From Nitriliruptoraceae bacterium (GTDB lineage Bacteria; Actinomycetota; Nitriliruptoria; Nitriliruptorales; Nitriliruptoraceae): 46,620 bases of DNA. The stretch lies in NCBI GenBank assembly GCA_003558435.1, contig PWLR01000276.1:1-46620 (forward strand). The letters run 5' to 3'. The notes under the pieces are model-generated. The model was not told the DNA's origin and ran no database searches. It saw only the letters and a list, made by a program, of their open reading frames with translations. This document shows positions 33,034 through 40,818 of the stretch, in pieces; the first letter of the stretch is position 1, and each line of letters starts with the position of its first letter. The translations under genes and the position numbers were made by a program.

Positions 33034-33249
33034 TCACCCTACGCCGACCCCTCGGGTAAGGCGAGCGTTGTCCGAGAGCCGCTCCGTGGTCATGCGCAGG
33101 TCGTTCGTCCACGTACCGGGGGCGTCGTCGGCATCGGGCCGATGGATGGCGGTCGGGACGTCCAACAGCAGCACATCCACTCCGGCCCTGATCCTCCAAC
33201 GCGACTCGGCGTGTGCGTTGTGCGAGGCAGTGAAGCGCTTGACGCTCAC
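33034..33249 (-). CDS. Hypothetical small protein upstream of the terminator
   Basis: A 71-residue frame from GTG 33249 to the stop at 33034. It has unremarkable composition (VDVLLLDVPTAIHRPDADD in the middle) and no recognised family. Support is mainly positional: a T-tailed terminator begins 15 bases after the stop. No ribosome site is visible and the frame can be read further upstream, so the start is a guess. It may instead be a leader RNA of the GGDEF operon. Confidence 0.3.
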   Translation of the reverse strand: MSVKRFTASHNAHAESRWRIRAGVDVLLLDVPTAIHRPDADDAPGTWTNDLRMTTERLSDNARLTRGVGVG

Positions 33250-33620
33250 CGGGCGAGGCGTCACGAGCGCGGATGCCGGCCGCGCTGCAGCGAAGTTGCG
33301 GATACCGCCGCGCCCGTCACCCCGCGATGCTCCAGGGACCGCTGCAGGCCTACACCCGCAGCGGCGCTGGCCTCGATGCACCTCGGCGTCGCCACCGAAC
33401 GTCCGGTCGGCCTTTGCGGGGCACGGCTAGCAACGCCTACCTGTGGGTTCCTTGCAGCAGACTTGGAATGCACCGACCCTTGCCTTGCAGCCACGACCGT
33501 TCGTAGGGTCTGTCCATCGTGCCGGCAGTTCGCCGGGAGAAGCACGACAGCGAAGCAGGCACGGGTCGGATGCTGACGCGTCCGTGCGCCGTGCCTCTCG
33601 GCAACAGGACGGAGCCTGGT
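33250..33620. other. Intergenic region upstream of the universal stress protein gene
   Basis: About 370 bases with no supported gene. It holds the candidate promoter at 33480-33509 and about 110 bases of leader before the stress-protein ATG. I see no riboswitch-like conserved boxes on either strand, including no B12-box. Confidence 0.5.
33480..33509 (+). promoter_or_regulatory. Candidate sigma-70-type promoter for usp
   Basis: TTGCCT (33480-33485) and TAGGGT (33504-33509) are separated by 18 bases, a plausible housekeeping -35/-10 pair. The region is locally less GC-rich than its surroundings. In DNA of this composition, chance matches are common. Confidence 0.3.
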
Positions 33621-34052
33621 ATGCCCGGAACAGTCCTCGTTGGCGTCGACAACGGCGACGCCAGCAAACGAGCGGTGGAGTTCGCTCGAGATCGTGCGAA
33701 GGCGTTGGGGGTCACGCTCGTCCTCGTCCACGTCATCCCCTGGTCGCCGTACTCGTTCAGCACCCCCGAGGAGAACGAGATGCGGAGTGCCCGCCGCAAG
33801 AGCGAACTCGCCGCCGCCGAGGAACAGGTGCTCGAACCTGCGCGCACGATCGTCGGCGACGAGGTGGAGTGCGTGGCCATCGCGAGGCACGGTGACCGGG
33901 CCGAACTGCTGAACGCCCTCGCTCGTGAGCACGACAGCTTCCACATCCTCGTAGGCCGGACAGGAGAGAGTCGCATGAAGACCAAGCTCTTCGGCAGTGT
34001 GCCGGGCCAGCTGATCCAGATCGCCGACGTGCCCGTGACGGTGGTCCCGTGA
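33621..34052 (+). CDS. Universal stress protein (UspA family)
   Basis: 143 residues; ATG 33621 with GGAG upstream is preferred to earlier starts because MPGTVLVGVDNGDAS is the normal UspA beginning. The C-terminal nucleotide loop G-x2-G-x9-GS appears as GRTGESRMKTKLFGSVP, followed by VPVTVVP. This indicates an ATP-binding Usp. Its stop overlaps the GTG of the symporter gene (GTGA), so the pair is coupled and the Usp may sense nucleotide status for the transporter, as do Usp domains attached to other transporters. Confidence 0.88.
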   Translation: MPGTVLVGVDNGDASKRAVEFARDRAKALGVTLVLVHVIPWSPYSFSTPEENEMRSARRKSELAAAEEQVLEPARTIVGDEVECVAIARHGDRAELLNALAREHDSFHILVGRTGESRMKTKLFGSVPGQLIQIADVPVTVVP

Positions 34053-35554
34053 GTGCCGGGGGCGGCTCGACCGTCGAGGTGATCCTGGCGCAGAGCATCG
34101 ACGAGCGCATCGAGGACGCGTTGTCGCCGGTGTCGAGCTTCATCGAGGGCATCGTGTTCTACGCGGTGCCCGTCGCCGGGGTGGATCTGCCGCTGATCGT
34201 GCTGTGGTTGGTGAGCGCCGGTGCGTTCTTCACCTACCACCTCGGCTTCATGAACCTGCGCGGCCCCAAGCACGCGCTCGAACTGGTCCGCGGGCAGTAC
34301 TCCCGTCCGGAGGACGCCGGTGAGGTCACCCACTTCCAGGCGCTCGCCACGGCGGTCTCGGGCACCGTGGGCCTCGGCAACATCGCCGGGGTCGCGGTGG
34401 CGATCACCCTGGGTGGTCCGGGCGCGACCGTCTGGATGATCGTGGCGGGCTTCCTCGGCATGTCGGCGAAGATGGCGGAGTGCACGCTCGGGGTGAAGTA
34501 CCGCAGGACCCGTCCCGACGGCTCGGTCTCCGGTGGCCCGATGTACTACCTGGAGAAGGGTGTGGCCGAGGTCACCGGCCGCGTGCGCGCCGGGAAGTTC
34601 CTCGCGATCTTCTTCTCGATCTCCGCCATCGGTGGCGCGATCGGCGGCGGCAACATGTTCCAGGCCAACCAGGCCACCGCGCAGATCATCGCCGTGACCG
34701 GTGGCGCCGACAGCCCGCTGACCGACCTGCGCTGGATCGTCGGTCTGGTGTTCGCCGTCGCCGTCGGCGCGGTGATCATCGGTGGCATCAAGTCGATCGC
34801 CAAGGTCACCGAGAAGCTGGTGCCCCTCATGGCCGGCATCTACCTGCTCGCCGCGGTCGTGGTCATCGCCGCCAACCTGCCCGCCGTTCCGGCAGCGTTC
34901 GGTGAGATCTTCTCCGGCGCCTTCGGTGCTGACAGCGTCACCGGTGGCATCATCGGGGCGTTGATCGTGGGCTTCCAGCGGGCCGCGTTCTCCAACGAGG
35001 CCGGGATCGGCTCGGCCGCCATCGCCCACTCGGCGGTCAAGACCAGCCACCCCTCGAGCGAGGGGCACGTCGCGCTGCTCGAGCCCTTCCTCGACACCAT
35101 CGTGGTCTGCACGGCGACGGCGTTGATCATCGTCATCTCGGGTGCGTACCTCGACCCGGCGGCGGGTGAACTCGGTGGTGTGGCCCTGACCTCGGCGGCG
35201 TTCGCGACCGTCATCCCGTGGTTCCCGAACGTGCTGGCCATCGCGGTGGTCGCGTTCGCGTTCTCGACGATGCTCACCTGGAGCTACTACGGCATGAAGG
35301 CCACCGGCTACCTGTTCAACGACAGCCCGTCGGCGGAGACGGCCTTCAAGGTGATCTTCTGCGTCTTCGTGGTGATCGGCGCGTCGCTGTCGCTCGGACC
35401 GGTCATCGGCATCTCGGACTCCATGATCTTCATGATGGCGATCCCGAACGTGATCGGGCTCTACATCATGGCGAACATGATCAAGCGCGAGGTCCACGGC
35501 TACCGGGCCGATATCGCCAGTGGTGCCATCGAGAAGGTGGGACCGATCGGCTAG
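34049..35554 (+). CDS. Alanine/glycine:cation symporter (AGCS family)
   Basis: 501 residues from GTG 34049. About eleven membrane helices. Family motifs are visible: FQALATAVSGTVGLGNIAGV near the N-terminal third, GGPMYYLEKG, GGGNMFQANQ and GFQRAAFSNEAGIGSAAIAH. AGCS proteins take up alanine or glycine with Na+ (or H+). Length and motifs are complete. A strong hairpin follows the stop, ending the usp-symporter transcript. Amino-acid specificity cannot be read from the sequence. Confidence 0.93.
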   Translation: MSAGGGSTVEVILAQSIDERIEDALSPVSSFIEGIVFYAVPVAGVDLPLIVLWLVSAGAFFTYHLGFMNLRGPKHALELVRGQYSRPEDAGEVTHFQALATAVSGTVGLGNIAGVAVAITLGGPGATVWMIVAGFLGMSAKMAECTLGVKYRRTRPDGSVSGGPMYYLEKGVAEVTGRVRAGKFLAIFFSISAIGGAIGGGNMFQANQATAQIIAVTGGADSPLTDLRWIVGLVFAVAVGAVIIGGIKSIAKVTEKLVPLMAGIYLLAAVVVIAANLPAVPAAFGEIFSGAFGADSVTGGIIGALIVGFQRAAFSNEAGIGSAAIAHSAVKTSHPSSEGHVALLEPFLDTIVVCTATALIIVISGAYLDPAAGELGGVALTSAAFATVIPWFPNVLAIAVVAFAFSTMLTWSYYGMKATGYLFNDSPSAETAFKVIFCVFVVIGASLSLGPVIGISDSMIFMMAIPNVIGLYIMANMIKREVHGYRADIASGAIEKVGPIG

Positions 35555-35580
35555 GTCGTACCTAGCGTCCTCCCACCTCA

Positions 35581-35611
35581 CAGGGGCATCGGCATCACGC
35601 CGATGCCCCTG
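35581..35611 (+). terminator. Terminator hairpin after the symporter gene
   Basis: A perfect 13-bp stem (CAGGGGCATCGGC at 35581-35593, complement at 35599-35611) with a 5-base loop, 26 bases after the stop. No T tract, as usual in DNA of this composition. Confidence 0.7.
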
Positions 35612-35843
35612 TCGGCTGCGGAGCGGCGGGGCCGTCACGTGCGCTCCCGCCGGCTGGCGAAGTCCTGCGCGCGGCACGACCGATCGACCCGATCCGGTGG
35701 GGGGACGGAAGCTCGGGCCGGGTCGTGCCCGAGCCAACTGGACGGGGCGGTATCGGTCGGCCACGGCATGCAGGGTCGACAAGGGCGTGCCGACTTCACA
35801 CTGCCCGCTCCGGGACGACGTGCCCGGAGTGGAGGGTGGTGCG

Positions 35844-37121
35844 GTGCGGCAACTGATGGTGTGGGTCCCTCATGGGCGAGGAGATGAGGTCCGTGCCCGT
35901 AGCGCGGAGGCCGGAGCGACGCACAGCCTCGGGTTCCGCGGGGTGGACGACGCCGGTCCCAACGAGTTCCTGATCGTGCACATGCCCAACGATCACTTCA
36001 ACGCCGTGCTGAAGGCACTCGAACCGGTCGATGATGTCCGGATCGCTTTCCAGCGCGACAGCGTGATCTTGCTGGAGCCCCCTCAGGCGAACGCCCCCGA
36101 GCAGGTCACGGACGTCTCGATGCGCGGTCCGTTCGAGATCTTGGCGGAGGGACTGCAGAGCCTGGGAGGCTGGATCGCCTTCCTCGCCTACGCCGTGGTC
36201 GCGGGGGTCGTCGTGTGGGTCGGACTGGTGTCGAACACCATCTTCCTGTTGACCGCCTCCATGCTCATCGCGCCCTACGCGGCGCCCGCGATGACGGCCG
36301 CCCTGGCCACCGCTCGGGGCGACCTCCATCTGTTGCGGCGCAGCGTGGGCCGGTACATCGCCAGCGTGGGGGCGACCGCCCTGACCGCCGCACTGCTCAC
36401 GGTGATCGCCGGTGAGACCGAGGTGACCCATCTGATGGTCCAGGTCGCCGACGTCGCGGCGGCCTCGGTGCTGCTGCCGATCGCGGCCGGGGTCGCCGGC
36501 GCGCTCAGCTTCGGCCGAGCCGATCGCACCGGCATCGCATCGGGCGCCGGGATAGGCATGCTGGTCGCCCTCGCGCTCGCGCCGCAGGCTGGGTTGATGG
36601 GCATCGCCGTGGTGTTGGGTGAGTGGCGCATCGTGTGGTCTTCGGCGTTCGTCGCGGCGCTGCAGCTCGTCGGTATCAACACCGCGGCCAGTCTGGTGTT
36701 CCGCCTGCTCGGCATCGGTCCGGAGATCCCTCGCCTCCGGCGGGCGCGACGGGGTGTGGCAGCCGCGACCTTCGGACTGACGGCGGCCGTGGGTGTGGGC
36801 ATGATCGTCCTGCAATGGACGACCTACCCCGAACTCAGCCGTAACACCGTGGTGACCCGCGCAGAAGCGACGGCGATGGCGGTCCTCGACGACCACCCCG
36901 AAGTGTTGGCGATCCACGCGCAGGCCCGTTTCCCGCTCGCCGAGGTCATGCCCCAGGAGGTTCTCGTCCTGGAGGCCAGGGTGCTCCCTGCGACCGTCGG
37001 CGACGCACCGGATGACGACGAACTGGCGAGGTTGGTCCGGCAGCGGCTGCTCGAGGAGATGCCCGACGTCGCCCCACGGGTCGGTGTCACGGTGGTGGGA
37101 CGCGAGGCGGGCCCCGCATGA
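35844..37121 (+). CDS. DUF389 family membrane protein
   Basis: 425 residues. GTG 35844 follows GGAGG by eight bases; a GTG five codons earlier is possible. An N-terminal soluble domain of about 90 residues (NEFLIVHMPNDHFNAVLKAL) precedes about eight membrane helices, which begin at GGWIAFLAYAVVAGVVVWVG. The SNTIFLLTASMLIAPYAAPAM motif is the DUF389 core. A C-terminal soluble part of about 100 residues follows. The function of the family is not established, although transport has been suggested. It is separated from the symporter by a terminator, so it has its own promoter. Confidence 0.83.
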   Translation: MRQLMVWVPHGRGDEVRARSAEAGATHSLGFRGVDDAGPNEFLIVHMPNDHFNAVLKALEPVDDVRIAFQRDSVILLEPPQANAPEQVTDVSMRGPFEILAEGLQSLGGWIAFLAYAVVAGVVVWVGLVSNTIFLLTASMLIAPYAAPAMTAALATARGDLHLLRRSVGRYIASVGATALTAALLTVIAGETEVTHLMVQVADVAAASVLLPIAAGVAGALSFGRADRTGIASGAGIGMLVALALAPQAGLMGIAVVLGEWRIVWSSAFVAALQLVGINTAASLVFRLLGIGPEIPRLRRARRGVAAATFGLTAAVGVGMIVLQWTTYPELSRNTVVTRAEATAMAVLDDHPEVLAIHAQARFPLAEVMPQEVLVLEARVLPATVGDAPDDDELARLVRQRLLEEMPDVAPRVGVTVVGREAGPA

Positions 37122-37557
37122 GGTGCCACGGGTGAAGGTGACCGTGCAGGAAGGGTGCTCGCAAGCTCGCCCCCTCCTTCCATGCAGGTGGACGGAGGTC
37201 GGCGTCGAGCGGCGCTGCGCGGCGCGGCACGCCCCACACTCGTTGTCGACGCGCAAGCGGCGATCCGGTGATGCGCGACGCGATCCCCACCGAGACGACG
37301 AGGTTGGCGATGACTGAGGGTTCCGAGGCCCGGCGGCCGCACGGTCGAGACCATGAGCCCGCACCGGATGATCAACGCCGGTCGAAGGAGGAGTCCGGTC
37401 GGGATCGCCACGACAGTGGCGGCGATGCCGAGGCCGCCGGCAGCGTCGACGAGCGAGAGGCCATCGCCGCCGACGAGGACGAGTCGTGGCCCGACGACGA
37501 GCGCTGAGCCGTCCGAGTGTCCACGGGAAGACCATGCGGGTGCGCGGCTGGTTCGCC
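37122..37557. other. Intergenic region between convergent genes
   Basis: About 435 bases between the DUF389 gene and the end of the antiporter-like operon. It holds a hairpin just after the DUF389 stop. A hydrophilic 75-79-codon plus-strand frame (about 37268-37507, acidic, charged) and overlapping minus-strand frames are present, but none has a good ribosome site or known pattern, so I do not call a gene. Confidence 0.45.
37145..37185 (+). terminator. Hairpin after the DUF389 gene
   Basis: TGCAGGAAGG (37145-37154) pairs with CCTTCCaTGCA (37175-37185) with one bulge, 24 bases after the DUF389 stop. No T tract. Probable terminator. Confidence 0.45.
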
Positions 37558-39321
37558 TCACGCCGTGCCCAACGCCAGGGCGACCGTGACGGCGATGCCG
37601 ATCAGGACGTAGAGCGCGCCGGCGGTCCGCCACCCGGTCAGCCGGTCCTCGAGGTGGTCGATCAGGGCCCCCGGGCGCACGGTGACCCGGCCCACGTCCT
37701 GGAAGGTGCGGGCCCGTCGCTCCATCGCGTCGAACCGGTGGAGCAGCCACCACGCCGGGATACTCACCGCCGGCGCCAGCCGCTCGATCAGCAGAAGCAG
37801 GTCGCCCGCGGGGATCGCCGGTCGGGGTGAGGCCCGGGCGAGGCGACGGTCCGGCCGGTAGCGGAGCCACCCAGCACAGGGAACGAGACCGAGCAGCACC
37901 GGCCAGAGGCCGTCCCACAGGCCGGAGGTGGTGAGCGGCAGGAGCGATGGCGCGTCGGGGACGGCCAGCGGTAGCAGCCAGCCGCCGACGGCCACGGCCA
38001 CGACGATCGACGCCCATGGTGCGATGACGCCCCGGGCATCGGCAGGGGCATCGGAACGGGGGCTGGAGCGGGGGCCGGACGGTTCCCGGACGAGCCACAG
38101 CAGCCGGACCATCAACACCGTCGTCCCGGCCGCGGCCAGGGACAACGCCAGGGTCAGTGGCTGCCCGCCTCCCTCGGGCAGGGCGTCGGCCACGCTCTTC
38201 AGGGTCTGTTTCGCGATCCAACCGGTCGTCAGGGGCGCGCCCGCCAAGGCCAGGGCGGCAAGACCCATACCCGCCAGCAGCGTTCGATGGGACCATCCTC
38301 GTGTCCCGGCCTTGTGCACCCCGACGCCGAGGAACAGCGAGGCCTTCGCGATGCCGTGGTGCACGGCGTAGGCCACCGCCGCGAAGACCGCTGCGGTCGC
38401 ATCATCCGGCAGCACCAGGCCGAGCCCGACCGCGGTGGTGATCAACCCCATCTGGCTGACGCTCGAGTAGGCGAGCAGCACCTTGGGGTCCGACTGGAGG
38501 GTCCCGGCCACCACCCCCAGCACGGCGCCGACGAGTCCCAGCCCGATGAGGGTCGCGCCGAAACCCGGGAGCGCGACCTCGCCCAGGGGCAGGATCCGCA
38601 GCCACCCCACCAGCCCGGCCTTGATCATCGTGCCGCTGAGCACGGCGCTGGCGGCCACCGGTGCGGCGGGATGTGCGAGGGGCAACCAGACGTGCAGCGG
38701 GACCAACCCGACCTTCACGCCGAATCCGCCGATCAGCAGACCGATGATCATCGACCGCCCCGGGGCCGTGGCGAGCGATCCCGCCACCTCGGGCATCGCC
38801 GTGGTGCCGGCATGGGTGGCGGCGAGCAGCAGTCCGGCGAGCAGGGCGACCTCCCCGAGGACGGCCAGGACCACATACACCCGGCCGGCACGACGCGCCG
38901 ACTCGGTGCGGTGGTGAACGACCAGGCCGTAGGCGGCGAAGGTCATCCAGGCGAACATCACGTAGAAGGTGACGACGTCGGCGGCCAGCAGCACACCGAC
39001 GTTGCCCGCGCAGGTCAGCAGCATCAACGAGGCGAACGCGGGCCGGTCGTCACCGATCCGACGTGCCGATGCCCCGGCGACCATCCAGACGAACGCGGTC
39101 ATGACCAGCAGCGGTCGCGACCCGATATCCAGGTCGGCGATCGCCTCCAGCAGCAGCCAGTTGAGCTGCGGTGGGGGGCCGGGAGCACCGAACACCCCGA
39201 GCAGCAGCGCCGGGAGCGGAGCGAGAACCAGCAGCCAGCGCCGGGCCGGACCCACCACGGGCCACAGCAGCGCGCCGGCGATGGGCAGGGCCACCGGAGC
39301 GAGCCAGGCGAGCGCGTTCAC
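37558..39321 (-). CDS. Antiporter-like membrane subunit (NuoL/MrpA/HyfB-type), divergent
   Basis: 587 residues. GTG 39321 overlaps the preceding stop (GTGA); the longer open frame upstream is a shadow of that gene. About fourteen or more membrane helices. The TM7-TM8 region is intact (GFGVKVGLVPLHVWLPLAHP...SGTMIKAGLVGWL; Lys 203 and Lys 234). The conserved TM5 glutamate (FVFWELMS-type motif) is Ala 124 here (FYVMFAWMTFAAY). A C-terminal extension from about 440 ends in a long amphipathic segment and a last helix, as in NuoL-like subunits. It is the last gene of a four-gene membrane module. Loss of the TM5 glutamate suggests this subunit may not translocate protons in the usual way. Confidence 0.85.
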   Translation of the reverse strand: MNALAWLAPVALPIAGALLWPVVGPARRWLLVLAPLPALLLGVFGAPGPPPQLNWLLLEAIADLDIGSRPLLVMTAFVWMVAGASARRIGDDRPAFASLMLLTCAGNVGVLLAADVVTFYVMFAWMTFAAYGLVVHHRTESARRAGRVYVVLAVLGEVALLAGLLLAATHAGTTAMPEVAGSLATAPGRSMIIGLLIGGFGVKVGLVPLHVWLPLAHPAAPVAASAVLSGTMIKAGLVGWLRILPLGEVALPGFGATLIGLGLVGAVLGVVAGTLQSDPKVLLAYSSVSQMGLITTAVGLGLVLPDDATAAVFAAVAYAVHHGIAKASLFLGVGVHKAGTRGWSHRTLLAGMGLAALALAGAPLTTGWIAKQTLKSVADALPEGGGQPLTLALSLAAAGTTVLMVRLLWLVREPSGPRSSPRSDAPADARGVIAPWASIVVAVAVGGWLLPLAVPDAPSLLPLTTSGLWDGLWPVLLGLVPCAGWLRYRPDRRLARASPRPAIPAGDLLLLIERLAPAVSIPAWWLLHRFDAMERRARTFQDVGRVTVRPGALIDHLEDRLTGWRTAGALYVLIGIAVTVALALGTA

Positions 39322-40817
39322 GAGGGCATCAACTCCTCGGCGATGAACGCGGCCCAGGTCAGGGGACTCAGCGGTGCACCGGCCAGGATGCCCAACCCGA
39401 GCACGCTGACGGCGGTGGCGACCGGGGGCAACAACAACCATCCGCCGGGCTCGCCGGCGAGCGCGCGGCCTGTCGGTTCGGAGCGCTCGCCCGGGTCGGG
39501 CGGTAACCAGGCCCGGGCGACGGGAGGCAGGAAGTACGCCGCGTTGAGCGCGCTGCTGAGCGCGAGAACCCCGATGATCCACGGTTGCCCGGCCTCTGCG
39601 GCCCCGAGGCCGAGGTACCACTTGGTCACGAAGCCCGCGGTCGGTGGGATGCCGACCATGCCCACGGCCGCGACCGTGAACGCGAGCATGGTCACCGGCA
39701 TCCGGCGACCGATCCCATCCATCTCGCTGACCCGGTGCACCCCACGCTTGCCGAGGTTGCCGGCGCAGTAGAACAGGGTGACCTTCATGATCCCCTGGTG
39801 CACGAGGTGCACGAGGCCGCCGGTGGTACTGCTGAGACTGACGACGCTGATGCCCAACACGATGTAGGACAGTTGGCTCACGGTCGAGTAGGCCAGCCGC
39901 CGTTTCAGATCGTCCTGGATCAGGGCCCGCGTCGAGCCGTAGACGATCGTGATCGCCGCCACGATCGTCAGCGGCATCAACACCCCCAGGTCCTGGGCGA
40001 GCGGCAGACCGAAGAGGTCGTGGACCACCCGGACGATGCCGTAGGCGCCGGCCTTCACCACCGCGACGGCATGCAGCAGCGCGCTGACGGGCGCCGGCGC
40101 CACCATGGCCTGCGGCAGCCAGCCGTGGAGCGGTACCAGTGCGGCCTTGAACCCGAGGGCGACGATCAGGATCACGAACACGATCGTCAGCGTCGTCCGG
40201 TGGTTCACGGCCAACGCCCCCACGACCTCGGTCTGGCCGAACTCGAGCGGTCCCGCCAGCGCGTGCAACCAGACCGTGCCCAGCAGCAGCAGTGCCCCTC
40301 CGGTCAGCGTGTAGAGCAGGTAGGCGCGGCCCCCCGCCCGTGCCTTGGCGGTGCCGTCGTGGACCACCAGCGGGTAGGTGGTGACGGTCAGCAGTTCGTA
40401 GAACACCAGGAACGTCACGAGGTTGCCGGCCAGCGCGACGCCCACCGTCGCGGTCACGCACAACCCGAAGAACCCGAAGAAGCGGGACCGGTGGCCGTCG
40501 TCGGCGAGGTACCCGACGGCGTACACGGTGGTGGTCAGCCACAGCAGCGCCGACAGGAAGACGAACAGCAACGGGATCGGATCGGCACGCAACACGAGGT
40601 CGATGCCGGGCAGGAACGCCGCCCGCCACTCGAACTCGAGGCCGAAGTACAGCACCCCGGCGACGAGGGCGCCGACCAGCACGACCTTGACCACCGCGGC
40701 GATGACGTTCAGCGCCGTGCGCAGTCGGTGGGAGCGCTCGGGGATGAAGAACGTGGCGATCGCCGGGACCAACGAGGTGGCCAGGAGCAGGACCGGGAGC
40801 GCGGCACCGATGGTCAT
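39318..40817 (-). CDS. Antiporter-like membrane subunit (MrpD/NuoM-type)
   Basis: 499 residues from ATG 40817, one base after the preceding stop. About fourteen helices. Hallmarks: VFYELLTVTTYPLV with the TM5 glutamate, ALGFKAALVPLHGWLPQAM...APVSALLHAVAVVKAG with the TM7 and TM8 lysines, and RLAYSTVSQLSYIVLG. The LPQAMVAPAPVSALLH form is closest to Mrp-type MrpD/MrpA subunits. Such proteins move protons (or Na+) across the membrane when driven by a partner complex. It is coupled by overlap to the downstream subunit gene. Confidence 0.9.
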   Translation of the reverse strand: MTIGAALPVLLLATSLVPAIATFFIPERSHRLRTALNVIAAVVKVVLVGALVAGVLYFGLEFEWRAAFLPGIDLVLRADPIPLLFVFLSALLWLTTTVYAVGYLADDGHRSRFFGFFGLCVTATVGVALAGNLVTFLVFYELLTVTTYPLVVHDGTAKARAGGRAYLLYTLTGGALLLLGTVWLHALAGPLEFGQTEVVGALAVNHRTTLTIVFVILIVALGFKAALVPLHGWLPQAMVAPAPVSALLHAVAVVKAGAYGIVRVVHDLFGLPLAQDLGVLMPLTIVAAITIVYGSTRALIQDDLKRRLAYSTVSQLSYIVLGISVVSLSSTTGGLVHLVHQGIMKVTLFYCAGNLGKRGVHRVSEMDGIGRRMPVTMLAFTVAAVGMVGIPPTAGFVTKWYLGLGAAEAGQPWIIGVLALSSALNAAYFLPPVARAWLPPDPGERSEPTGRALAGEPGGWLLLPPVATAVSVLGLGILAGAPLSPLTWAAFIAEELMPS

Positions 40818-40818
40818 C

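Noticed and set aside
32922..33600. A cobalamin or c-di-GMP riboswitch upstream of the GGDEF-B12 operon.
   Set aside because: No B12-box or GEMM-like core was found on either strand; only a terminator hairpin is visible.
37268..37507. A hydrophilic plus-strand frame of about 79 codons between convergent genes.
   Set aside because: Charged, low-complexity composition, no ribosome site, and competing frames on the other strand are equally open.
37558..40629. A single minus-strand frame of more than 1000 codons suggesting a giant fused antiporter subunit.
   Set aside because: The first 436 codons are arginine-rich and overlap another real gene; a GTGA overlap at 39318-39321 marks the true start.
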